Below are positions 1-6,055 of a DNA stretch of 7,151 bases, one piece after another. The stretch's first letter is position 1. Every line of letters starts with the position of its first letter. Source of the DNA: Armatimonadaceae bacterium (lineage in GTDB: Bacteria; Armatimonadota; Armatimonadia; Armatimonadales; Armatimonadaceae); contig JAUJNC010000197.1 of NCBI GenBank assembly GCA_030446525.1, forward strand, positions 1-7,151, read 5' to 3'. The notes beneath the pieces were generated by a model. The model saw only the letters and a program-made list of their open reading frames with translations. It ran no database searches and was not told the origin of the DNA. A program made the translations under genes and the position numbers.

Positions 1-974
1 TCCACGATATCCTGGATCGGCGTCGACACCACCGGCCTGCGCGCGGCGAAGTATTCCAGCGTCTTGGTGGGCGACAGGTAGCGGGTGGCGTCCGAGAGCG
101 CGAAGGGGATCAGCGCGACGTCGCACCCCTTCAGGTAACCGGGCAGCTCGTCGTAGGAGCGCTGCCCGGTGTAATGGATGTTGGGCCGCCTGAGCAGCTC
201 GTCCTCGGTGATCTTTTTTTCGGCAAGCGGGCCGACGAGGACGATGCTCCACTCGGGGTGCGCCTCGCTCAGGGCCTGGAGGTTGTCCCAGCCCATGCGC
301 TCGTCGATCACGCCGTAGTAGAGCAGGAGCGGGCGAGGCAGGTCCGCGATGTCGTCGGGCACCCTCGTCGAGGGATCGAGCGCGCGGCGGAAATGCCCGA
401 CGTCCACGCCGGAGTTGAACTGGTGGACGTTGGGGTGCCTGTCCTTGCGCGCCTGGTACATCGAGGGGCCGCCGGTGAAGACCACATCGGCCACGCGCAT
501 CAGCTGGGCCTCTTTGGCCCGGGTGTCCTCGGGCGCGCCCTTGAAGCTGGCGATCTCGTCCATGCAGTCGTAGGCGATCGCCACCGGGTCGTACCAGTTG
601 CGCACCTCCAGGATCATCGGGATGTAGAACCAGTGGACCAGGCGCTCCCAGCCCAAGCCGGCGTGTGCTTCGTCGAGCAGACGCTTCGCGATTGGAGCAT
701 TCCTTTTGTCCGTCTCGGCGTCCTTCACCGGATCGCCGACGTGTGGGTGGAGTAAGGGGCGCGCCACCGTGAGCCTATCAGACACGCGCGTGATCTGCAT
801 GCGCGGCTCGGATTCACCCTCCGGCAACGGCGCCGGATCCTCCACGAATAGAACGGGATGGGACTGTGACAGGCGGCTCACGATGTGCTGCGGCCGCTGC
901 CACACGAAATCCCACCGCAAGTGGCAGTGGACCATGACGCCGTAGTCGGGACCGCCGCTATGTGTGTTGTTCAT
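1..974 (-). CDS. Glycosyltransferase, GT-B fold (GT4-like), 3' end outside window
   Basis: Probable sugar-nucleotide-dependent glycosyltransferase acting on a surface polysaccharide or glycolipid; donor and acceptor cannot be told. Only the first 324 codons are present. Visible landmarks are an N-terminal block with WDFVWQRPQHIVSRL (residues 21-35), AYDCMDEIASFKGAP (134-148), VVFTGGPSMYQARKDRHPNV (164-183), a linker into the second Rossmann domain at LLLYYGVIDERMGWDNL (216-232), VLVGPL (245-250), and the donor-site region SPTKTLEYFAARRPVVSTP (301-319) typical of GT-B enzymes. The reading frame is open from an ATG at 974 to the window edge. A weak GGGA lies 7-8 nt upstream of that ATG. A second ATG at residue 14 has no better ribosome-binding site. 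No signal peptide or membrane span is seen, so it is likely cytoplasmic or peripheral. Relatives of this WDFVxQRPQH type are often annotated as glycosyltransferase family 1/4 and found in exopolysaccharide loci. The gene is separated from the dioxygenase gene by about 350 bp with two terminator-like hairpins, so it is probably transcribed on its own. Confidence 0.85.
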   Translation of the reverse strand, partial: MNNTHSGGPDYGVMVHCHLRWDFVWQRPQHIVSRLSQSHPVLFVEDPAPLPEGESEPRMQITRVSDRLTVARPLLHPHVGDPVKDAETDKRNAPIAKRLLDEAHAGLGWERLVHWFYIPMILEVRNWYDPVAIAYDCMDEIASFKGAPEDTRAKEAQLMRVADVVFTGGPSMYQARKDRHPNVHQFNSGVDVGHFRRALDPSTRVPDDIADLPRPLLLYYGVIDERMGWDNLQALSEAHPEWSIVLVGPLAEKKITEDELLRRPNIHYTGQRSYDELPGYLKGCDVALIPFALSDATRYLSPTKTLEYFAARRPVVSTPIQDIV

Positions 975-1279
975 GGCTGTTCCCACAAAATAGATCGAGC
1001 TGTTTGCCTGCTTTCTAATCGGCCCCCCGGGCCGTAATATCCGAAGCTGCCGTGCTGCCCAAAGCGCGCCGGCGAAGGGGTTTTACCCGCAATTTTACGC
1101 TGGGAAACATGTAGCACAGAATCCAGCGAGAAAAGCGCCGCCCGAAGGCGGTTTGGAGGCCCACATAGTCGCCGATGGCTGCGGCAGTCCAGATTCGAGC
1201 AAAGCCGGTATGACAAGAAAGAAGCGCGAGGCGGGGGGTCGGAAGTCAGGTGGGTGTCGGGGGCAGCTGCGAAAACCAG
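975..1279. other. Intergenic spacer between glycosyltransferase and dioxygenase genes
   Basis: No convincing gene is seen here. A minus-strand open frame spans it (1282 to 971) and its stop overlaps the glycosyltransferase start as ATGA, but its translation is Arg/Pro/Ser-rich, matches no family I know and has no ribosome-binding site. The spacer does hold a UUCG-tetraloop hairpin (1138-1151) and two GTAAAA boxes on the minus strand (within 1081-1099). No good -35/-10 pair for the glycosyltransferase could be recognised. Confidence 0.5.
1138..1151 (-). terminator. UUCG-tetraloop hairpin with T-run, terminator-like
   Basis: On the minus strand, CCGCC-TTCG-GGCGG forms a 5-bp GC stem capped by a C(UUCG)G tetraloop, an exceptionally stable RNA hairpin. 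It is followed within 3 nt by TTTTCTC. The shape is that of an intrinsic terminator reading leftwards. It lies about 130 nt beyond the strong hairpin that follows the dioxygenase gene and about 160 nt before the glycosyltransferase start. It could be a back-up terminator, an attenuator in the glycosyltransferase leader, or the end of a short untranslated RNA. Confidence 0.5.
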
Positions 1280-1324
1280 CATCGTTGGCCGGGAGGGGGC
1301 AGCTTCCCCCTCCCGGCCACGATG
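1280..1324 (-). terminator. Strong hairpin terminator of the dioxygenase gene
   Basis: A perfect 13-bp GC-rich inverted repeat (1287-1299 with 1306-1318, 6-nt loop) extends by an A-T pair. After a one-base bulge it continues with five more pairs (1280-1284 with 1320-1324). It begins 2 bp after the dioxygenase stop codon. On the minus strand the stem is followed by CTGGTTTTCGC, so the T-run is short. The position and stem strength support termination, or at least 3'-end protection. Being symmetric, it could also block antisense transcription. Confidence 0.8.
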
Positions 1325-1325
1325 T

Positions 1326-2132
1326 TTAGAACTTGAAGTTCACGTACGTTTCCACTTTTTCCGCGGGCAGCTGATCCACGACGGTGCCGCGGAGCAGCTT
1401 CCTCGCCCGCTCGGGCAGGCTCTCGTAGAAGTCGCGGGGGACGGTGAGGTCCACGTTCGGCGTGTGCAGCCAGTGCATCGCGTAGCCCATAACCACCATC
1501 GGCCGGGGGATGTCGCTCCGGTTGGGCGTCCCGCGGTGGAGCGCCAGGGGTGTCCGGATCATGACGTCACCCCGCTGCAGGTGGAAAGACTCCATCGGGA
1601 TCTCGCCCGTGTTGACCTTTGCCAGCCCCTCGTCGCGCGGCAGGACGTGCGTGCCCCGCGCCTGCTGGAAGGGGCCGTTCTCTTCCGTCACGTCCACGAG
1701 CGGGAAGTTCACTGCCAGCGCATAAAGCGGCGTCACAACCTGGTCGGTAAAGAGAGGGCGGTAGTCGCGGTGGGTTTCCTGATAATCCGAGCCTTTCAGG
1801 GGCACATCGGCCCCGAGCTGCACCATCACATACTCCTGCGCGAACACCCGGTCGAGCACGCCGAGGATCGTGGGGTTGGCGAAGACATCGGCGTTCGCGA
1901 ACGGCGGCACGAACGGCAACGTCAGGTAGTAGCGGGCTTGTTCGCGGGGCGCCAACCCCCCCGGCCGGCTCTGCCGATCGCGGAACAAGGCGTCAAAGGC
2001 CTGTGCCCACTCGTCGACCAAACCCCGGTCGAACAGGCCGCGGATCACGCAAAGCCCGTCGCGATTCAAATCCTGGGCCAACCGATCCAGGTCAGTGTCC
2101 GTGAACTGAGCCGTACCCGTAGTCAGGGTCAT
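1326..2132 (-). CDS. Phytanoyl-CoA dioxygenase (PhyH) family Fe(II)/2-oxoglutarate oxygenase
   Basis: A 268-aa enzyme predicted to hydroxylate a small organic substrate using Fe(II), O2 and 2-oxoglutarate in the cytoplasm; the substrate is unknown. The double-stranded beta-helix signatures are present. The iron ligands are H121 and D123 in THRDYRP and H199 in LALHRGTPNR. R210 in SDIPRP is the expected 2-oxoglutarate carboxylate anchor, 11 residues after the distal His, the same spacing I recall for human PHYH. The frame stays open upstream to 2261, but the ATG at 2132 is chosen because GGGGAGG lies 8 nt before it and because FTDTDLDRLAQDLNRDGLCV just after it is a typical family N-terminus. 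Length is normal for bacterial members. It is downstream of and collinear with the GH2 glycosidase gene (150-bp gap) and is followed at once by a strong hairpin. Large PhyH expansions are known in Armatimonadota and Planctomycetota, and most members have no assigned substrate. Confidence 0.9.
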   Translation of the reverse strand: MTLTTGTAQFTDTDLDRLAQDLNRDGLCVIRGLFDRGLVDEWAQAFDALFRDRQSRPGGLAPREQARYYLTLPFVPPFANADVFANPTILGVLDRVFAQEYVMVQLGADVPLKGSDYQETHRDYRPLFTDQVVTPLYALAVNFPLVDVTEENGPFQQARGTHVLPRDEGLAKVNTGEIPMESFHLQRGDVMIRTPLALHRGTPNRSDIPRPMVVMGYAMHWLHTPNVDLTVPRDFYESLPERARKLLRGTVVDQLPAEKVETYVNFKF

Positions 2133-2140
2133 CTTGCTTT

Positions 2141-2145
2141 CCTCC
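2141..2145 (-). promoter_or_regulatory. Ribosome-binding site deciding the dioxygenase start
   Basis: GGAGG on the minus strand sits 8 nt before the ATG at 2132. This near-consensus site is the main reason for rejecting the upstream in-frame ATG codons, which lie in sequence without family similarity. Confidence 0.8.
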
Positions 2146-2183
2146 CCGTCAAATCGGAATCCCAGCGCCACCGGCATGGGGGC

Positions 2184-2206
2184 ACCGTTATATCTACCTA
2201 ATCGGT
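2184..2206. promoter_or_regulatory. Imperfect inverted repeat over a -10-like box, upstream of the dioxygenase
   Basis: ACCGTTA (2184-2190) is answered by TAATCGGT (2199-2206), complementary except for one extra base, with an 8-bp spacer. On the minus strand the right-hand part includes TATAAC, an acceptable -10 hexamer, about 55 nt before the dioxygenase start. No good -35 is seen. It may be an operator/promoter giving the dioxygenase its own transcription within the gap after the glycosidase. Evidence is weak. Confidence 0.3.
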
Positions 2207-2282
2207 TGAAAGATCCGTTCCCTGCAGCGACGTCTTCGTTCGTTCTTTCTGTCGCCGCCACCGGAGACGATGTACCGCGCTT

Positions 2283-4073
2283 CTACCGGCCCAACCCGGG
2301 CGCCGCGAACAGCGTCCGGTGGATCTCGGCAATGTCCTCCGGGTCGACCTTGGCCCGGCGGTCGTAGGTGAGCAGGCCGTTGATCTCCTGCTCGATGTCG
2401 GTGAGCTGCGTGTAGCAGAACCCGGCGAGAAACCGCAGCTCGGAAAGCCCCTGCATCAGGTCCCGGTACTTCTCCAGAAGCTCCTCGGGCGTCCGGAACG
2501 AGGCATAGAACTTGTAAAGCCGGTCCCGCTGCTCTTCCGGCAGGTCCGGCGGCAGCATCAGGAACCCGCCCACCTCGGTCAGCATCACGGGCTGGCCCCG
2601 GTAGCGGGAGCCGCCCACGAAGAGCGGCTTGTCTTTGTACCAGACGGTCGCGGGCAGCGGCCCGCCCGCCAGGGTCTCCCGGTAACGCGCGCGCAGCCCC
2701 TCGGCCGTCGGCGTGTAGTCGTGGATGGCGCAGATGTCGGTGACGTCAGTATGCTCCCAGCCGTCGTTGTCGATCACGGGACGCTCCGGGTCCAGCCGCC
2801 GCGTCAGGGCGACGATGCGCTCGAGAAAGGCGTACTGGCCCGGGTGGTGCTCGTGCAGGCGGGGAAACCCCATGCTTTCGTTGACGGGCACCCAGGTGAT
2901 GACGCAGGGGTGGTTGTGGTCTCGGCGCACCGCCCGCTCCCACTCGGCGAGCAGCAGCTCTTCCCCTTCGGGCGACCAGGCCCGGGCGTTGGCCATCTCG
3001 CCCCAGACCAGCAGCCCCAGCCTGTCGCACCAGTACAGCCAGCGCGGGTCCTCGATCTTCTGGTGCTTGCGCGCGCCGTTGAAGCCGAACGCCTTAACCC
3101 ACTCCACGTCCGCCCGCAGGGCGTCATCCGACGGCGCGGTCAGGTAGCTCCCGGGCCAATAGCCCTGGTCCAGCACCATCGCCAGATAGGTCGGCTCGCC
3201 GTTCAGGAGCACGCGCCCGCCCTGCAGCGCGATGCCGCGCAGCCCGGCATACGAATCGACCGTGTCGAGCACCTCGTCCCCTTGAAGCAGGCGCACGGTG
3301 AGGTCGTACAGGTGGGGCGACCGGGGTGACCAGCGTTTGGCGTCCGGTATCTTGAGGAGCAGCCGCGCCGCCGCCCGCCCCGTTCCCTCCTCCGCGCGCG
3401 CCACGACCGTGTCGCCGTCGCGCGCCTCGGCCTCCAGCCGCCATCCGGTCGCGGGGGCATGAAGATAAACGCGCACCTCGAGGGCGCCCTCCTCCACGAG
3501 CGGGTTGATCCGCAGGTCGTCGATCCGGACCGGCGGCGCGGGTTCCAGCCAGACCGTCTGCCAGATGCCGGTCGTGTCGTAATAGTCGATACCCCGGGGC
3601 AGCCCGCTGCTGGCCTGTTTGCCGCGCGGCTGGCGCGGGTCCTGCCGGTCCTCGACGCGCAGCGTGATCCGGTTCTCGCCGTCCTTGAGGTAGGGCGCGA
3701 CGTCGAACCAGAACGGCACATGGCCGCCCCGGTTGTGGCCGACCTCCCGCCCGTTTACCCATACCGTGCTGCGGTAGTCGACGGCGCCGAAGTGGAGCAG
3801 CAGGTCCCGGCCCCGCCACGCGCCGGGAACCTCGAACGAGCGGGCGTACCACACCACCTCGTGGATGCCCTTGTCGTTTATGCCGGACAGCTCCGTCTGG
3901 TAGGCGAAGGGCACGAGGATGCGTTGTTCCAGCCGGCGGCCGTCGTGCCAGCCCTGCTGCAGCCCCTGGTCCGCGTCGTCGAAGGCGAACTCCCACAGGC
4001 CGTTCAGGTTCCGCCACTCGCGCCGCACGAACTGCGGCCTGGGGTACTCGGGTCGGGGTATGCTTGTCCTCAT
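2283..4073 (-). CDS. Glycoside hydrolase family 2 (beta-galactosidase/beta-glucuronidase-like)
   Basis: A retaining beta-glycosidase of 596 aa; the exact sugar (galactose, glucuronate, mannose or other) cannot be read from the sequence. Domain order fits a short GH2: N-terminal jelly-roll sugar-binding domain (about 15-180, with NLNGLWEFAFDDAD and LLLHFGAVDYRSTVWVNG), immunoglobulin-like domain (about 182-285), and TIM barrel (about 286-590). The acid/base is E399 in TWVPVNES and the nucleophile is E500 in PVMLTEVGGF. FNGARKHQK (331-339) and the late block CYTQLTDIEQEINGLLTYDR (553-572) are family landmarks. All key residues are intact. No signal peptide is seen, so it probably acts on imported oligosaccharides or glycosides. 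The frame is open up to 4268, but the added 65 residues look non-coding. MRTSIPRPEYPRPQ at 4073 is the expected N-terminus, with GAGGG 11 nt upstream and AGGAGG further off. It precedes the dioxygenase gene by 150 bp. Confidence 0.92.
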   Translation of the reverse strand: MRTSIPRPEYPRPQFVRREWRNLNGLWEFAFDDADQGLQQGWHDGRRLEQRILVPFAYQTELSGINDKGIHEVVWYARSFEVPGAWRGRDLLLHFGAVDYRSTVWVNGREVGHNRGGHVPFWFDVAPYLKDGENRITLRVEDRQDPRQPRGKQASSGLPRGIDYYDTTGIWQTVWLEPAPPVRIDDLRINPLVEEGALEVRVYLHAPATGWRLEAEARDGDTVVARAEEGTGRAAARLLLKIPDAKRWSPRSPHLYDLTVRLLQGDEVLDTVDSYAGLRGIALQGGRVLLNGEPTYLAMVLDQGYWPGSYLTAPSDDALRADVEWVKAFGFNGARKHQKIEDPRWLYWCDRLGLLVWGEMANARAWSPEGEELLLAEWERAVRRDHNHPCVITWVPVNESMGFPRLHEHHPGQYAFLERIVALTRRLDPERPVIDNDGWEHTDVTDICAIHDYTPTAEGLRARYRETLAGGPLPATVWYKDKPLFVGGSRYRGQPVMLTEVGGFLMLPPDLPEEQRDRLYKFYASFRTPEELLEKYRDLMQGLSELRFLAGFCYTQLTDIEQEINGLLTYDRRAKVDPEDIAEIHRTLFAAPGLGR

Positions 4074-4103
4074 CTTATAGCCGGCCCTCGCGATCCTCCT
4101 TGC

Positions 4104-4136
4104 GGCTTTTACCCCGTTCGGGAAGGCTTTCACCCC
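4104..4136 (-). promoter_or_regulatory. Pair of 12-bp direct repeats, possible operator of the GH2 gene
   Basis: GGCTTTTACCCC (4104-4115) and GGCTTTCACCCC (4125-4136) differ at one base and start 21 bp apart, two turns of B-DNA, 31-63 bp upstream of the GH2 start. On the minus strand they read GGGGTRAAAGCC. The spacing and position suit a dimeric regulator binding direct repeats, but no regulator gene is in the window and chance is not excluded. Confidence 0.35.
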
Positions 4137-4271
4137 GCCGCTCGTGGCCTGGGCCGTAACGCCCCGGCTCAGGGCACGGTTCACGGCGCCGCAACAAACG
4201 CGGTGAGCGTCACTAAGCTCGACTTTATCCATTTGCTCTGCGACGGCTCCGATTGGCCGCGCGCCCATCGG

Positions 4272-4316
4272 GGACTTTTTCGATCTTGGGTGTGGCCCCG
4301 GACATCGAAAAAGTCC
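4272..4316. repeat. 13-bp perfect inverted repeat with 19-nt spacer
   Basis: GGACTTTTTCGAT (4272-4284) and ATCGAAAAAGTCC (4304-4316) are exact reverse complements. The right arm overlaps a second possible hairpin, CCGGAC (4298-4303) with GTCCGG (4313-4318), so the two foldings exclude each other. It lies between the GH2 leader and the dead IS630 element. It may be a terminator for transcription leaving the element, a relic end of a mobile element, or an operator. No gene is seen in 4074-4366. Confidence 0.55.
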
Positions 4317-4366
4317 GGCTAAAAGCTGCTCTCACTTCTTGACAGTCGCTATCCCCTAGTCCTTGA

Positions 4367-5505
4367 TTAACTTGCTGTTTGCTCTTTGACAACTGGATAC
4401 AGCCGCCGCAGTTTGACGCGCGCGTCCTCAGGCGTGAACTGCCACACAATTCTGGCCTGGCGTGCGTTGCGCGCGCGCTCCCAAGCCGCCACCGCGCGTG
4501 ACGGCGTCTCCGCCTCGTCGATGCGCCGCCACAGGCACGGGCGCCAAAGCACCGACAACGCGATCTCGGCGACGTTGAGCCGACTGCCCTGCTCGGGCGT
4601 GTAGTGCCACGCGATCGTCTGGGCAATGCGCCGCGCCGGGGTGGGCTCGGATGCCTCGTACAGACACGCCGGCGGGCGCGTGTTCAGATCGCCCGCCACC
4701 AGCACGATCTGCTGGGCCTCAGGATAGCCCACCTCCGCCAGAAGACGAAGCCGCTCGGCAAGGTCAGCGCCGGTGCGCCGCTCGGTGAGGCGCACCCAGC
4801 GCCGGCCCGCCGGCGCTCCGACCGCTACGAACAGGTTGGCGGTGCCATGGCGCTCGCACTCGTAGTCCCGGCGCTCGGGCACCGCCGGCCCAGCGGGCAA
4901 AGAGCCCGGGGCCGTGCTGTGCAGTCCTTTGCTCGCCTGATCCAGACAGGTCACTGGACGCCGGGGATCCGACGCACGCGCCTAGACGCCGAGCACGTCC
5001 TGCATCTTGGCTACGTATCGGGCGCAAGGCTCGCCGCTGCACCAGGACTTCACCGGCCAAGGTTTGAGTCCGTCGTTTTCAGCCGCTCATAAACGGCGAG
5101 CGGGCTGACAGGCTCGAGCAGCCCGAGCGCGACCAACTGGTCGGCCAGCCGTTGTCGGGTCCAGCGCGCGTGCCCGCCGGGCACCTCGGAGCAGGCCAGG
5201 GTGACGAGCTTGGCCCGGACCTGGCCGGTGATCTCGGGCTTGGCGCCGGGACGGGGCTTGTCGTAGAGAGCGGCCTGGAGTCCTTCGGTGGCGAAGCGCT
5301 CGCGCGTGGTGACGATGGTGCCCTCGCTGCACGAGAGAGCACCCGCGATCTGCTGGTCGTTTCGTTGCTGTGGCTGGCCGCGCTCCGTCAAGAGCAGGAT
5401 GCGGGCTTTGGTCTGTGTGCGCGCCGGTGCCGCGCCGGAGCGGACGGGTTTTTCAAGGCGCCAACGGTGGTCGTCAGGAAGAGGGATCGTGCTGTGTTTG
5501 CCCAT
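4367..5505 (-). pseudogene. IS630-family transposase, inactivated
   Basis: Would have encoded a DDE transposase of about 380 aa. The N-terminal helix-turn-helix part (ATG at 5505, MGKHSTIPLPDD) runs intact through QIAGALSCSEGTIVTTRERF and GHARWTRQRLADQLV to AVYERLK. There one A appears lost from an A-run at 5076-5079, giving a stop at 5050-5052. Reading in the shifted frame restores the family text (NDGLKPWPVKSW, YVAKMQDVLGV) until an in-frame TAG at 4982-4984, where the family usually has Tyr. It then continues CLDQASKGLHSTAPGSLP to the end. The first Asp (CLD) and the Glu (LNVAEIALSVL) are kept, but the central motif usually written DNLNTH reads GDLNTR (4688-4693 region), so the second catalytic Asp is lost or displaced. 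GSWLN is also altered to GSRLN. At least two disruptive changes and catalytic damage mean it is dead. Confidence 0.88.
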
Positions 5506-5553
5506 GCTATCGGGCATACAGCAGGGCATGATGAAAATCAATGTCTAAGTTAA
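4367..5553 (-). mobile_element. Degenerate IS630-family insertion sequence
   Basis: The region encoding the broken IS630-type transposase, about 1.19 kb and the usual size for the family. The proposed ends are the short inverted match TTAACTT (4367-4373, overlapping the transposase stop) and AAGTTAA (5547-5553). Similarity further inward is poor, so the exact ends are uncertain. On its right it abuts the broken ISAs1 gene directly, which suggests insertion into or next to that older element. No ISAs1 sequence resumes on its left, so the event was followed by deletion or was not a simple insertion. A TA target duplication typical of the family could not be demonstrated. Confidence 0.6.
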
Positions 5554-5564
5554 AGAGAGACCAG

Positions 5565-5887
5565 GGCGATTACCTGAGCGCCCGTGCGCGCTTTCATCGC
5601 TTTGGTCCAGGCGACAAAGCAGCGAGTAAACGCTTCCGGGTCCAATCGGGAAAAGACGCGGCCAAAGGTATCGTGGCTGGGGATGCCGTTGACCAGTTCC
5701 AGGCGCTCTTTGAGCCAATCCTCTTTGGCGCGGCCCCAGGCTTCCATGGCGACGAAGTCATCGGCGCCGCAGATAACAGCGCGAAGGGCGATCAGCAGGA
5801 TCTCCCGAGTTGGTGGCGCTTGCTGCGCTCGATACGCGGGTCCGGCAGGGTAGCGAAGTGTTCGACAATCGTGAGTCGGGAGGGCAT
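5565..5887 (-). pseudogene. ISAs1-family transposase, 5' fragment with frameshift
   Basis: This is the N-terminal region (DDE_Tnp_1-associated) of an ISAs1 transposase, normally about 370 aa. The ATG at 5887 opens MPSRLTIVEHFATLPDPRIE and reaches RSKRHQL. One C then appears lost from CTCCGGG (now CTCGGG, 5804-5809), shifting the frame. The text resumes as REILLIALRAVICGADDFVA, then GIPSHDTFGRVFSRLDPEAF, and ends at GAQVIA, just before the IDGKT motif that carries the first catalytic Asp. Beyond 5564 similarity stops and IS630-associated sequence follows. The longer open frame starting at 5954 is an artefact: its first residues come from the wrong frame. Same orientation as the neighbouring IS630 relic. 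Confidence 0.87.
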
Positions 5888-5954
5888 AGAGGGCTCCAGA
5901 GGCTTTTGCTCTAGCGTTCGCCTGCTTTGATCCTGTCTCCTTTCCTGACGCCAT

Positions 5955-5974
5955 TTAAGATGCGATTGCCCTAG
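5955..5974 (-). repeat. Left terminal inverted repeat of the ISAs1 relic
   Basis: On the minus strand this reads CTAGGGCAATCGCATCTTAA, about 70 bp before the transposase start, which is where the left end of an ISAs1 element belongs. The CAGGGC/TAGGGC-type opening is usual for the family. The other end of the element is not found in proper form, although CCAGGGCGATTACC (5561-5574) resembles it. No target duplication was seen. Confidence 0.55.
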
Positions 5975-6009
5975 CCGGAGCGTACCACAAAGAATCAGAA
6001 TGAAAAGTT

Positions 6010-6031
6010 CCCTCTCCCCGCAGGACGAGGG
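6010..6031 (-). terminator. Weak hairpin downstream of the pseudopilin gene
   Basis: CCCTC and GAGGG pair around a loop with a few further possible pairs, 25-45 bp after the pseudopilin stop. On the minus strand the stem is followed by AACTTTTCATTCT. It is a candidate intrinsic terminator only because of position and the T-rich tail; the stem is short. Confidence 0.35.
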
Positions 6032-6055
6032 TACCGACTTACGAACGAGAAGAGA

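Noticed and set aside
174..755. Plus-strand open frame opposite the glycosyltransferase
   Set aside because: The minus-strand frame is open from 974 to the window edge and has clear GT-B motifs.
971..1282. Minus-strand open frame whose stop overlaps the glycosyltransferase start (ATGA)
   Set aside because: The overlap looks like translational coupling, but the protein is low-complexity, resembles no family, has no ribosome-binding site, and its beginning overlaps the terminator stem.
1254..2201. Long plus-strand open frame opposite the oxygenase gene
   Set aside because: It is an antisense shadow of a high-GC gene whose minus-strand product has clear catalytic motifs; its own product has no recognisable domain.
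2319..3329. Long plus-strand open frame opposite the GH2 gene; similarly 3459-4322
   Set aside because: Both are shadows of the GH2 coding frame, driven by GC bias; products are Arg/Val/Pro-rich without motifs.
4074..4268. 65-residue N-terminal extension of the GH2 frame
   Set aside because: Composition is unlike a domain or signal peptide, it overlaps the direct repeats, and the family normally starts near the chosen ATG.
5888..5954. ATG at 5954 as start of the ISAs1 transposase
   Set aside because: That frame joins the real coding frame only because of the frameshift at 5804-5809; the family N-terminus MPSRLTIVEHF is in the other frame, starting at 5887.
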